This document shows positions 37,472 to 44,704 of a stretch of DNA of 64,000 nt, piece by piece; positions within the stretch are counted from its first letter, which is position 1; the number at the start of each line of letters is the position of its first letter. Under the pieces are notes generated by a model, which was not told the DNA's origin, made no database searches, and was given only the letters and a program-made list of their open reading frames with translations. The position numbers and the translations under genes are program-made. The DNA lies in assembly GCF_024170225.1 (NCBI RefSeq), contig NZ_JALJXU010000004.1, forward strand, positions 124,001-188,000. The letters run 5' to 3'. Origin of the DNA: Streptococcus gallinaceus. GTDB lineage: Bacteria; Bacillota; Bacilli; Lactobacillales; Streptococcaceae.

Positions 37472-37969
37472 ATGTCCTACTTTCAAAATTTTATGAAGGC
37501 TAATCAAGCCTATGTTGATTTACATGGTACCCAGCATTTGTCGCTGAAGCCTAAGACAAAAGTAGCCATTGTGACCTGTATGGACTCACGGCTTCACGTT
37601 GCCCAGGCTCTTGGACTAGCCTTGGGGGATGCCCATATTTTGCGGAATGCAGGTGGGCGCGTGACGGATGATATGATTCGTTCGCTGGTCATTTCCCAGC
37701 AGCAAATGGGGACGCGCGAAATTGTCCTTCTCCACCATACGGACTGTGGCGCGCAGACATTTACAAATGAAAGTTTTGCAAGACATATCCACCAAGAGAT
37801 GGGTGTAGATGTCACTGGTCAAGACTTTTTACCCTTTACGGATATTGAAGAGAGTGTTCGTGAAGACATGGAGCTATTGAGAAAATCTCCCTTAATTCCA
37901 GACGATGTGGAGATAAATGGTGCCTACTATGATGTAGATACCGGTCGGATTATCGCAGTGGATGATTGA
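37472..37969 (+). CDS. Beta-class carbonic anhydrase
   Basis: 165 residues, a small beta-CA. Zinc ligands Cys36 (VTCMDSR), His89 and Cys92 (HHTDCG), with the Asp38-Arg40 dyad and NAGGRVTDDMIRSL. It interconverts CO2 and bicarbonate, supplying biosynthetic carboxylations when CO2 is low. RBS AAAGGAG; a terminator follows. It is the neighbour of radA in other streptococci too. Confidence 0.94.
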   Translation: MSYFQNFMKANQAYVDLHGTQHLSLKPKTKVAIVTCMDSRLHVAQALGLALGDAHILRNAGGRVTDDMIRSLVISQQQMGTREIVLLHHTDCGAQTFTNESFARHIHQEMGVDVTGQDFLPFTDIEESVREDMELLRKSPLIPDDVEINGAYYDVDTGRIIAVDD

Positions 37970-37997
37970 TTGTAGCAGCAGTTAAATAAACCATCAG

Positions 37998-38034
37998 ACA
38001 AGCCAAATTCTAACAAAGATAGGCTTGTTTTTTA
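37998..38034 (+). terminator. Terminator after carbonic anhydrase
   Basis: ACAAGCC pairs with GGCTTGT around a 17-nt loop, followed by T6. Confidence 0.78.
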
Positions 38035-38154
38035 GTTATCAGTTGACAGATTCTAAGTCGAGGATTATAATTGTGTTATAAAAATAGTACAAAACGACAA
38101 AAACTAGAATTTCTCTAGTCACATGTCATTTCCTCGATATAAAAGGAGCACACT

Positions 38155-38868
38155 ATGTCAGATAATCGCATGAAATACACTATTGACCCTACAATGCAAT
38201 TTCCCTTGGTAGAAATTGAGCTTGAGGCAGGGGAGTCAGCCTACATCCAGCAAGGAAGCATGGTCTACCACACACCAAGTGTGACTCTCAATACTCGACT
38301 CAATGGACGCGGATCAGGTTTGGGAAAACTGGTAGGAGCTATCGGACGTTCTATGGTGTCTGGTGAGTCTATGTTTATCACCCAGGCAATTTCTAACGGG
38401 AACGATGGCAAGCTGGCCTTAGCACCCAACACACCAGGTCAAGTGATTGCACTTGAGCTCGGAGTCAATCAATACCGCTTGAATGATGGTGCTTTTTTGG
38501 CATTGGACGGCTCAGCCCAGTATAAAATGGAGCGACAAAGTGTGGGACGTGCCTTGTTTGGTGGACAGGGTGGCTTCTTTGTCATGACAACAGAAGGGGA
38601 AGGAACGCTTTTAGCCAATAGTTTTGGCTCAATTAAGAAAATGGAGCTCAATGGCAATAGCATCACCATTGACAATGCCCATGTCGTGGCTTGGAGCACC
38701 AGTCTGGACTATGACATTCATCTAGAAAATGGCTTTATGCAGTCTATCGGTACTGGTGAAGGAGTGGTCAATACATTTAGAGGTTACGGCGAGGTCTATA
38801 TTCAAAGTCTCAATTTGGAACAGTTTGTCAATCAACTCAAACCCTTTATTCCAACTGGAAATTCTTAA
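38155..38868 (+). CDS. AIM24 / TIGR00266 family protein
   Basis: 237 residues, almost entirely beta-structure with many Gly. Segments MKYTIDPTMQFPLVEIELEAGES (read as TIDPTMQFP and IELEAGES), GSMVYHTPSV, GEGTLLANSFGSI and VNTFRGYGEVYIQSL fit the AIM24 family. Bacterial members have no firm function; no signal peptide or helix is present. It has its own promoter region and terminator. Confidence 0.85.
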   Translation: MSDNRMKYTIDPTMQFPLVEIELEAGESAYIQQGSMVYHTPSVTLNTRLNGRGSGLGKLVGAIGRSMVSGESMFITQAISNGNDGKLALAPNTPGQVIALELGVNQYRLNDGAFLALDGSAQYKMERQSVGRALFGGQGGFFVMTTEGEGTLLANSFGSIKKMELNGNSITIDNAHVVAWSTSLDYDIHLENGFMQSIGTGEGVVNTFRGYGEVYIQSLNLEQFVNQLKPFIPTGNS

Positions 38869-38892
38869 AAGGGAACATTTTACGAATAGAAT

Positions 38893-38925
38893 AAGAGCCT
38901 AGATGAAAAAATCAGGGCTCTTTTT
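38893..38925 (+). terminator. Terminator after the AIM24-type gene
   Basis: AAGAGCC pairs with GGCTCTT, then T residues. Confidence 0.82.
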
Positions 38926-38979
38926 ACTTACCGTTCTACACCACTTAACCTTGTATATCTACCGCTTACTGAAAAAGAC

Positions 38980-39007
38980 TTGAAAATGTGGACGGACTTG
39001 CTATAAT
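38980..39007 (+). promoter_or_regulatory. Promoter of the LytTR/LiaF-like operon
   Basis: TTGAAA at 38980-38985, 16-bp spacer and TATAAT at 39002-39007; a GAGAGGAG RBS precedes the ATG at 39051. Confidence 0.7.
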
Positions 39008-39050
39008 GAGTACATAGCTTAGGATTGAAAAACCAGAGAGAGGAGATGGC

Positions 39051-39497
39051 ATGAAGATTCGTATTGAAATGGATCCGACTTGTGAGGAGATGGAAATTGT
39101 GTTGCGAACTAGTCAACTGACTCCGCAGGTTCAGCAGATTCAAGAAGCGCTGGCAAAGCTAGATCGAAAGCCGCTTATTTTTTATAAAGGAACCAGCGAA
39201 TTTTTTCTTCCACTGGAGGAGATTCTATTCTTTGAAACGGATGGAAACAAGATTTTTGGTCACACCAAGGACAATGCCTATGAAGTGCGCTTGAAACTCT
39301 ACGAATTAGAAGATTATCTTCCGACAAGTTTTTGTCGAGTTGCCAAGTCCGCCATTGCCAATATCCGACAGATTTATGCCCTGGACAAATCCTTTTCGGG
39401 AACCAGCACAGTTCAGTTTTATCAGACGCAGAAGCAGGTGCACGCCTCGCGGCACTATTATCAATTATTAAAAGAAAAATTGCAGGAAATGAGGTAG
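39051..39497 (+). CDS. Stand-alone LytTR-family DNA-binding regulator
   Basis: 148 residues. The N-terminal 45 residues (MKIRIEMDPTCEEMEIVLRT) are not a receiver domain; residues about 50-147 form a LytTR domain, with LEEILFFETDGNKIFGHT, VRLKLYELEDYLPTSFCRVAKSAIANI and the final SRHYYQLLKEKL. No phospho-acceptor is present, so control must come otherwise. The gene is followed after 4 bp by a membrane protein, like LytTR regulatory systems such as HdrRM and BrsRM of S. mutans in which a membrane protein restrains the regulator. Targets unknown. Confidence 0.88.
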   Translation: MKIRIEMDPTCEEMEIVLRTSQLTPQVQQIQEALAKLDRKPLIFYKGTSEFFLPLEEILFFETDGNKIFGHTKDNAYEVRLKLYELEDYLPTSFCRVAKSAIANIRQIYALDKSFSGTSTVQFYQTQKQVHASRHYYQLLKEKLQEMR

Positions 39498-39501
39498 GAA
39501 A

Positions 39502-40194
39502 ATGAAAAAAACACTAACAGGAATTGGTTTGATTGTCTTAGCGGTGGCCATCTTATTTAGAGACCAGCTATCCTTTCTTAGCTATGGTATGCCATTATGG
39601 CGCCTAGCCTTGATTGTTTTCTTTGGGGTAGAAACTCTTCAAAACGCCTTTAGAAAGGATGTTAAAGCGAGTTTTATTGGTTTGGCCATTACCTTCATTT
39701 TGCTCAATGGTCATTTTCAATGGTTGCAAGTGGGAACAGGGACGCTGATTATTGTTACCGTCTTGCTTTACTTCGGATTTAGCATGATTTTGAAACCAAA
39801 TAGAATCAGCATGAAGTATTATAAGGGCAAAAAGGGTAAATTTGTGGGCTGGACAAATAATCCTGAGTTTAAAGAAAGTTCGGACACCGTTTTTGGTAAC
39901 GCCACTCGTTATGTCAATGACGATAATTTTGTCAATATTGGCGGAGATGTCGTCTTCTCTGGCACGTCTATCTATTTTGATCAGGCTATTATTCTGGGTG
40001 ATACAGCTAGCTACTCTGGGGATGCTGCCTTCTCAAGTGTTAAACTTTTTGTTCCAAGAAATTGGAAAGTAGAATTTACAGGAGACCGCGTCTTTAGCTC
40101 AATTGAAGCCAATCCAAGCGGTCTACCAACTGATAAAACATTGGTTGTCAGTGGAGACTATGTCTTTAGCCGCTTGACGGTTTACTATATCTAA
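39502..40194 (+). CDS. LiaF-like membrane protein, partner of the LytTR regulator
   Basis: 230 residues. About four N-terminal helices (5-21, 32-48, 58-74, 76-95) in the LiaI/LiaF-type pattern, then a soluble beta-rich domain (about 110-230) with repeated phrases VFGNATRYVN, VVFSGTSIYF, AAFSSVKLFVP and YVFSRLTVYY, as in the LiaF C-terminal repeats. LiaF proteins report cell-envelope stress and inhibit their cognate regulators. It is translationally close to the LytTR gene, with GAGGTAGG as RBS. The inhibitor role is inferred. Confidence 0.82.
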   Translation: MKKTLTGIGLIVLAVAILFRDQLSFLSYGMPLWRLALIVFFGVETLQNAFRKDVKASFIGLAITFILLNGHFQWLQVGTGTLIIVTVLLYFGFSMILKPNRISMKYYKGKKGKFVGWTNNPEFKESSDTVFGNATRYVNDDNFVNIGGDVVFSGTSIYFDQAIILGDTASYSGDAAFSSVKLFVPRNWKVEFTGDRVFSSIEANPSGLPTDKTLVVSGDYVFSRLTVYYI

Positions 40195-40277
40195 AATTCT
40201 TTATGGCGCTAAGGCTTTTGTCTTGGGGCTATTTTTGATATAATGTAGGGAACGTAAATTTTACAGGAGAATGCATC

Positions 40278-41723
40278 ATGGCAAATAAAATTCGTGTGCG
40301 TTACGCACCAAGTCCAACTGGATTGCTACATATCGGTAATGCGCGTACGGCGCTTTTCAACTATCTATACGCACGTCACTACGGTGGTGATTTTATCATC
40401 CGTATCGAAGACACTGACCGTAAACGTCATGTGGAAGATGGGGAACGTTCTCAGCTTGAAAACCTTAAATGGTTGGGAATGGATTGGGATGAAAGCCCCG
40501 AAACACATGAAAACTACCGTCAGTCAGAACGTCTCGACCTTTACCAAAAATACATCGACCAATTATTGGCAGAAGGAAAAGCTTATAAATCTTACGTGAC
40601 GGAAGAAGAATTAGCTGCGGAGCGTGAACGTCAAGAAGCTGCTGGTGAAACACCTCGCTATATTAACGAATACCTTGGCATGTCTGAGGATGAAAAAGCA
40701 ACCTACATTACTGAACGTGAAGCTGCTGGTATCGTGCCAACTGTTCGTATCGCCGTTAACGAAACTGGTATCTACAAATGGACGGATATCGTTAAAGGTG
40801 ATATCGAGTTTGAAGGTGGTAACATCGGTGGTGACTGGGTTATCCAAAAACGCGATGGTTACCCAACTTACAACTTCGCCGTAGTTATCGATGACCATGA
40901 TATGCAAATCTCACACGTTATCCGTGGAGACGACCACATTGCAAACACACCAAAACAATTGATGGTTTATGAAGCTCTTGGTTGGGATGCGCCTCAATTT
41001 GGTCACATGACATTGATTATCAACTCTGAAACGGGTAAAAAATTGTCTAAACGTGACACCAATACCCTTCAATTTATCGAAGATTATCGTCAAAAAGGTT
41101 ACCTTCCAGAAGCTGTCTTCAACTTTATCGCTCTCCTTGGTTGGAACCCAGGTGGTGAAGATGAGATTTTCTCACGTGAAAAATTGATTAAACTCTTTGA
41201 TGAAAACCGTCTCAGCAAATCACCAGCCGCCTTCGACCAGAAGAAATTGGACTGGATGAGCAACGAGTACATCAAAAATGCAGAACTTTCAACGATTTTT
41301 GACATGGCAAAACCTTTCTTGGAAGAAACTGGTCGTTTGACTGATAAAGCGGAAAAAATGGTTGAACTCTACAAACCACAAATGAAATCTGTTGATGAAA
41401 TCGTGCCATTGACTGACCTCTTCTTTGCAGACTTCCCGGAATTAACAGAAGCTGAAAAAGAAGTCATGGCAGCTGAAACAGTGCCAACTGTTCTTAACAG
41501 CTTTAAAGAAAAATTGGCAGCAATGTCAGATGAAGATTTCAAATCAGAAAATATCTTCCCACAAATCAAGGCTGTTCAAAAAGAAACAGGCATTAAAGGG
41601 AAAAACCTTTTCATGCCAATCCGTATTGCCGTTTCAGGTGAAATGCATGGACCAGAATTGCCAGATACGATTTATTTATTAGGGCGTGAATTAGTAATGT
41701 CCCGATTAGAGAGTTTTTTGTAA
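40278..41723 (+). CDS. gltX: Glutamyl-tRNA synthetase
   Basis: 481 residues, class I synthetase. HIGH-type motif [13 protein letters not shown] near residue 10 and KMSKS-type motif KLSKRDT near 255. [10 protein letters not shown] opens the protein as usual. It charges tRNA-Glu and, in Firmicutes, also tRNA-Gln for later amidation. TATAAT at 40239-40244 serves as promoter. No clear terminator was found downstream. Confidence 0.97.
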   Translation: MANKIRVRYAPSPTGLLHIGNARTALFNYLYARHYGGDFIIRIEDTDRKRHVEDGERSQLENLKWLGMDWDESPETHENYRQSERLDLYQKYIDQLLAEGKAYKSYVTEEELAAERERQEAAGETPRYINEYLGMSEDEKATYITEREAAGIVPTVRIAVNETGIYKWTDIVKGDIEFEGGNIGGDWVIQKRDGYPTYNFAVVIDDHDMQISHVIRGDDHIANTPKQLMVYEALGWDAPQFGHMTLIINSETGKKLSKRDTNTLQFIEDYRQKGYLPEAVFNFIALLGWNPGGEDEIFSREKLIKLFDENRLSKSPAAFDQKKLDWMSNEYIKNAELSTIFDMAKPFLEETGRLTDKAEKMVELYKPQMKSVDEIVPLTDLFFADFPELTEAEKEVMAAETVPTVLNSFKEKLAAMSDEDFKSENIFPQIKAVQKETGIKGKNLFMPIRIAVSGEMHGPELPDTIYLLGRELVMSRLESFL

Positions 41724-41806
41724 TAACGTACATATGTATAGTATTGAAAGGATATATTTTAGGGAAATTTTATTTGATTTCTTTAGATTTTTGTCTTCTA
41801 CAAATA

Positions 41807-41843
41807 AGAAAACGTTTACATATTGTTAGAAGTGTGTTAAAAT
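41807..41843 (+). promoter_or_regulatory. Promoter with cre overlapping -35, upstream of the secreted protease
   Basis: TTTACA at 41815-41820, 17-bp spacer, extended -10 TGtTAAAAT ending at 41843. AGAAAACGTTTACA (41807-41820) matches cre at 13 of 14 positions and covers the -35, predicting strong CcpA repression. Confidence 0.78.
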
Positions 41844-41877
41844 GACATAAAAGGCTCATCTGAACAGAGAGGAGAAA

Positions 41878-41898
41878 ATGAATGAGGTAAAATCATGA
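41878..41898 (+). CDS. Possible six-codon leader peptide (MNEVKS) overlapping the protease start
   Basis: ATG at 41878 follows AGAGGAG; six codons end in TGA that overlaps the protease ATG as ATGA (41895-41898). The better RBS belongs to this mini-ORF, so translational coupling is possible. Purely structural evidence. Confidence 0.3.
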   Translation: MNEVKS

Positions 41899-42689
41899 AA
41901 AAGATAATAGGAACGTTTCTTACTAGTTTATTATCAGTTGTTGTTGTCTTGGGATTCATACCAGCGGTTTCAGCAGACTATCTACGAGAACCGGTTTCTG
42001 AACAAGAGCGCGGGCAGTTTCCGAATAGTTTGACTTATGCTTGGAATATTACAAAGGGTGATGGGCGTGTGATGCGTTGTACAGGTACCTATATTGGCGA
42101 CAGACTGTTTTTATCGGCTGGACACTGTGTAACTACTCGCGATGGGGATTCGAAAAAAACGAAGAGTGCAGAAGCTGAATCAAATGGCAGTACTCACCCT
42201 GTAGACTTTAAGATGTATAAAAAGAATTTTTTGAGTAAGAACCCTTTTAAACCAATGCCTGGATATAGCGGCTTTACAGATTTGAAGAATGATGTAAGTA
42301 TTACGACGGTTACAGAACCTAAAACTATAAATTTGGATACAAGTAATGTTCGCCTAGCTGTTTATTCAGATTTACAACAATTAGTAGGGAAAGAAGTTAC
42401 AACTGTTGGTTACTCGAATTATTTCTATGGAGATCTTACAAAAACCTCGGGGCGTGTTCTAGCGGTTGAAGCTGATGGTACTTTAACAGTAGATTTTTAT
42501 GTTGCTGAGCAAAATTCAGGATCCGCTGTTTATTTAAATGGGGAGATTATCGGAATATTGACAGCGACTGCTGACATTGAAGAATGTCGAGGAAGTGCTA
42601 TGTGTAAACTTGCAACTGTCACACCATTTACCAAAGATATAAAAGCTAAATTATTTGACCCAAATGGAGTAAATGTACTTGTGCATTAA
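41895..42689 (+). CDS. Secreted V8/trypsin-like serine protease
   Basis: 264 residues. Sec signal peptide of about 27 residues cleaved after PAVSA. A chymotrypsin-fold protease with catalytic His77 (LSAGHC), Asp133 (LKNDVSI) and Ser208 (EQNSGSAV); the NSGS form recalls glutamyl endopeptidases (V8, SplB). Cys62 and Cys78 should form the usual bridge beside the active His, and Cys231-Cys237 another. No cell-wall anchor, so it is probably released. The promoter carries a cre site over the -35. Natural substrates unknown; host proteins or the neighbouring adhesins are possible. Confidence 0.9.
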   Translation: MKKIIGTFLTSLLSVVVVLGFIPAVSADYLREPVSEQERGQFPNSLTYAWNITKGDGRVMRCTGTYIGDRLFLSAGHCVTTRDGDSKKTKSAEAESNGSTHPVDFKMYKKNFLSKNPFKPMPGYSGFTDLKNDVSITTVTEPKTINLDTSNVRLAVYSDLQQLVGKEVTTVGYSNYFYGDLTKTSGRVLAVEADGTLTVDFYVAEQNSGSAVYLNGEIIGILTATADIEECRGSAMCKLATVTPFTKDIKAKLFDPNGVNVLVH

Positions 42690-42842
42690 GCGAAATAGCT
42701 TTAAACGAATGACGATGATTTATATGTAATTGAAAATTTGGTATTAAGTACAGATATAAGAAGAGGAATATTTCTCTATAATAAAAATTATTCAATTATG
42801 TAGTGTATCTGTTTAGATGAGTTTTATATTGATTATTGATGC

Positions 42843-42880
42843 AGACAAATCAGGAAATACTGATTTGTCTCTCTTTTTTT
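42843..42880 (+). terminator. Terminator downstream of the protease gene
   Basis: AGACAAATCAG pairs with CTGATTTGTCT around a 6-nt loop, followed by a long T-rich tract. It lies about 150 bp after the stop. Confidence 0.9.
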
Positions 42881-43008
42881 TACTTACGTACAATTCACTT
42901 TAGATGAAATACATGGAAGGCTATAAAAAAATATATAGGGCAATTATGAATAATATGAAAATGTTTTACGGTTTTAAGGCCTTGTTTTAGGGATAATTCG
43001 ACATAAAA

Positions 43009-43029
43009 ATACTATACGATGTATAGTAT
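43009..43029. promoter_or_regulatory. Perfect palindrome, candidate operator
   Basis: Nine-base arms ATACTATAC and GTATAGTAT separated by GAT. Its symmetry and 3-nt centre suit a dimeric repressor site better than an RNA hairpin. No regulator gene is adjacent. Confidence 0.5.
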
Positions 43030-43074
43030 GGGAGTTGACTGTTAAAAATGGGATATACTGGGAATTCAAAGTAG

Positions 43075-43191
43075 TTGCATAAATGTATTTTTTATGATAT
43101 ACATATTTACAAGACTAATACAATAAAGGGGGGCTTTAGAGAGCCTTTTATGAACACAGAGACAGACAAGGTTTGGTTTGTCTACTTTTTT
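43075..43191 (+). ncRNA. Possible short transcript with its own promoter and terminator
   Basis: TTGCAT (43075-43080), 17-bp spacer and TATACA (43098-43103) could start RNA near 43110. A hairpin AGACAA..TTGTCT (43164-43183) with T6 would end it near 43191. The RNA of about 80 nt would also hold a G6 run with a second hairpin. Weak promoter; speculative. Confidence 0.25.
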
Positions 43192-43214
43192 GTTGTTAAA
43201 AAGCATCAAACTAG

Positions 43215-43243
43215 TTGACAACTCGTGTATAAAAGGTTAAATC
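43215..43243 (+). promoter_or_regulatory. Promoter of the G5-protein gene
   Basis: TTGACA (43215-43220) and TTAAAT (43237-43242), 16-bp spacer; start near 43249. Confidence 0.6.
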
Positions 43244-43244
43244 G

Positions 43245-43389
43245 GTAGCCGGTTTGTAGGGCTACAATAAAATGAGGTTCAGTATGCGGGAGAGTTTGGT
43301 AAACTCAATATGCCAAGAACCTTTGTGTGGTTGTGTGTTGGTTGAAGCCAATAGTTATTGTTTGTGTTAATTTTAAAAAGGAGAAATCA
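43245..43389 (+). promoter_or_regulatory. Structured 5' leader of the surface-protein operon
   Basis: About 140 nt. GTAGCC (43245-43250) pairs with GGCTAC (43260-43265). AGGTTC (43275-43280) pairs with GAACCT (43317-43322), enclosing GAGTTT/AAACTC (43292-43306). No terminator follows before the RBS at about 43378-43384. Confidence 0.45.
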
Positions 43390-44694
43390 ATGAACAAAAG
43401 AATGAAAAAATTCGCAATTGCATCAGTAGTCACTTTATTTTCTACTAATGTCCTTTCTGTGGCGACTCTTCAAAATCTTCACCTTGGTAATAACGCAGGT
43501 GTAGTACGAGCTGAAGAGGATACTCCTCCAGAGGATGAAATTTTGCCAGATGCTGAACAACTAAAAGCAATCAAAGATTTTACAGAACTCAATAATGAAT
43601 TGGAATCTCTTATTGATAGCAATCCCGAGGAAGCTCGCTATTTAGTTGAGGATGAGACAGAACAGGTGTCGCGTTGGAAGTCATATTTAGCTAAAACGAC
43701 CGAGGGGAAAGCTCAAGCTCTACGTTGGGAAAATTTAGTTTCTCGTTTAAATGGTGGAGGTACACTAGTTGTGACCACCGAAGACGTGACAGAAACAGAA
43801 GTTGTTGCTTTTGAAACTGTTCGTGAGAATGATCCAAACCTTGAAGAAGGCAAGGAAGTTGTAGCTACAGAAGGTCGTTCAGGCGTCCGCACGATTGTCT
43901 ACACTGTAACCAAAACGGATGGTGTGGAAACAGGTCGAGTGGTGAAGAGTGACATGGTTACTACTCCAGCGGTTACCAAGGTGGTCAAGGTTGGTACGAA
44001 GAAGGCAGTTGTTCCAGTTGTGACCACCGAAGACGTGACAGAAACAGAAGTTGTTGCTTTTGAAACTGTTCGTGAGAATGATCCAAACCTTGAAGAAGGC
44101 AAGGCAGTTGTAGCTACAGAAGGTCGTTCAGGCGTCCGCACGATTGTCTACACTGTAACCAAAACGGATGGTGTGGAAACAGGTCGAGTGGTGAAGAGTG
44201 ACATGGTTACTACTCCAGCGGTTACCAAGGTGGTCAAGGTTGGTACGAAGAAGGCAGTTGTTCCAGTTGTGATCACCGAAGACGTGACAGAAACAGAAGT
44301 TGTTGCTTTTGAAACTGTTCGTGAGAATGATCCAAACCTTGAAGAAGGCAAGGCAGTTGTAGCTACAGAAGGTCGTTCAGGCGTCCGCACGATTGTCTAC
44401 ACTGTAACCAAAACGGATGGTGTGGAAACAGGTCGAGTGGTGAAGAGTGACATGGTTACTACTCCAGCGGTTACCAAGGTAGTCAAGGTTGGTACGAAAA
44501 AGGCGTCTGTTCCGAACGTGACAACAGAAAAAACAGAGTCTAAGTCTAAAGTGGAAGATAAAACTGTAGTACCGCTTGTCAATAAAAAAGCATTACCAGA
44601 AACAGGATATAAATCCTCTGTATTGACAATGCTTGGCGTAAGTTTTCTTGGAGGAATTTTATTGTCGGTAGTAAAGAGAAGGAGAAAAGGATAG
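43390..44694 (+). CDS. LPXTG-anchored surface protein with three G5 domains
   Basis: 434 residues from ATG 43390, 7 nt after AAGGAG; an upstream in-frame TTG/GTG region at 43327 is part of the leader. A signal peptide of about 40 residues, an acidic helical N-domain (about 41-125), then three G5 domains of 83 residues (TEDVTETEVVAFETVRENDP, ending VVKVGTKK). The domains are encoded by nearly identical 249-bp repeats. The C-terminus has LPETG, a hydrophobic helix and KRRRKG for sortase anchoring. G5 domains often bind glycans, zinc or extend stalks in biofilm proteins. The next gene, a giant adhesin, begins 10 bp after the stop. Confidence 0.9.
   Translation: MNKRMKKFAIASVVTLFSTNVLSVATLQNLHLGNNAGVVRAEEDTPPEDEILPDAEQLKAIKDFTELNNELESLIDSNPEEARYLVEDETEQVSRWKSYLAKTTEGKAQALRWENLVSRLNGGGTLVVTTEDVTETEVVAFETVRENDPNLEEGKEVVATEGRSGVRTIVYTVTKTDGVETGRVVKSDMVTTPAVTKVVKVGTKKAVVPVVTTEDVTETEVVAFETVRENDPNLEEGKAVVATEGRSGVRTIVYTVTKTDGVETGRVVKSDMVTTPAVTKVVKVGTKKAVVPVVITEDVTETEVVAFETVRENDPNLEEGKAVVATEGRSGVRTIVYTVTKTDGVETGRVVKSDMVTTPAVTKVVKVGTKKASVPNVTTEKTESKSKVEDKTVVPLVNKKALPETGYKSSVLTMLGVSFLGGILLSVVKRRRKG
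43768..44514 (+). repeat. Three tandem 249-bp repeats inside the G5 gene
   Basis: Units start near 43768, 44017 and 44266. Copies differ at very few bases (for example gaa/gca at about 43855 and acc/atc near 44273). Length is a multiple of three, so copy-number change keeps the frame. Confidence 0.92.
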
Positions 44695-44704
44695 AAAGGG
44701 ATTT

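Larger units (their letters stand above)
42690..43214. other. Intergenic region without genes
   Basis: AT-rich, no credible coding frame. It contains a strong terminator (42843-42880), a perfect 21-bp palindrome (43009-43029), a possible small transcript (about 43110-43191) and then the promoter of the G5 gene. Confidence 0.6.

Noticed and set aside
43899..44390. Minus-strand open frames of 80 codons, repeated
   Set aside because: They are antisense shadows of the G5 repeats; no RBS or promoter. The many antisense frames in the giant surface gene are rejected for the same reason.
43768..44514. CRISPR-like direct repeats
   Set aside because: Repeats are 249 bp, coding, in frame and without spacers; no cas genes are present. 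I found no CRISPR array anywhere in the window.
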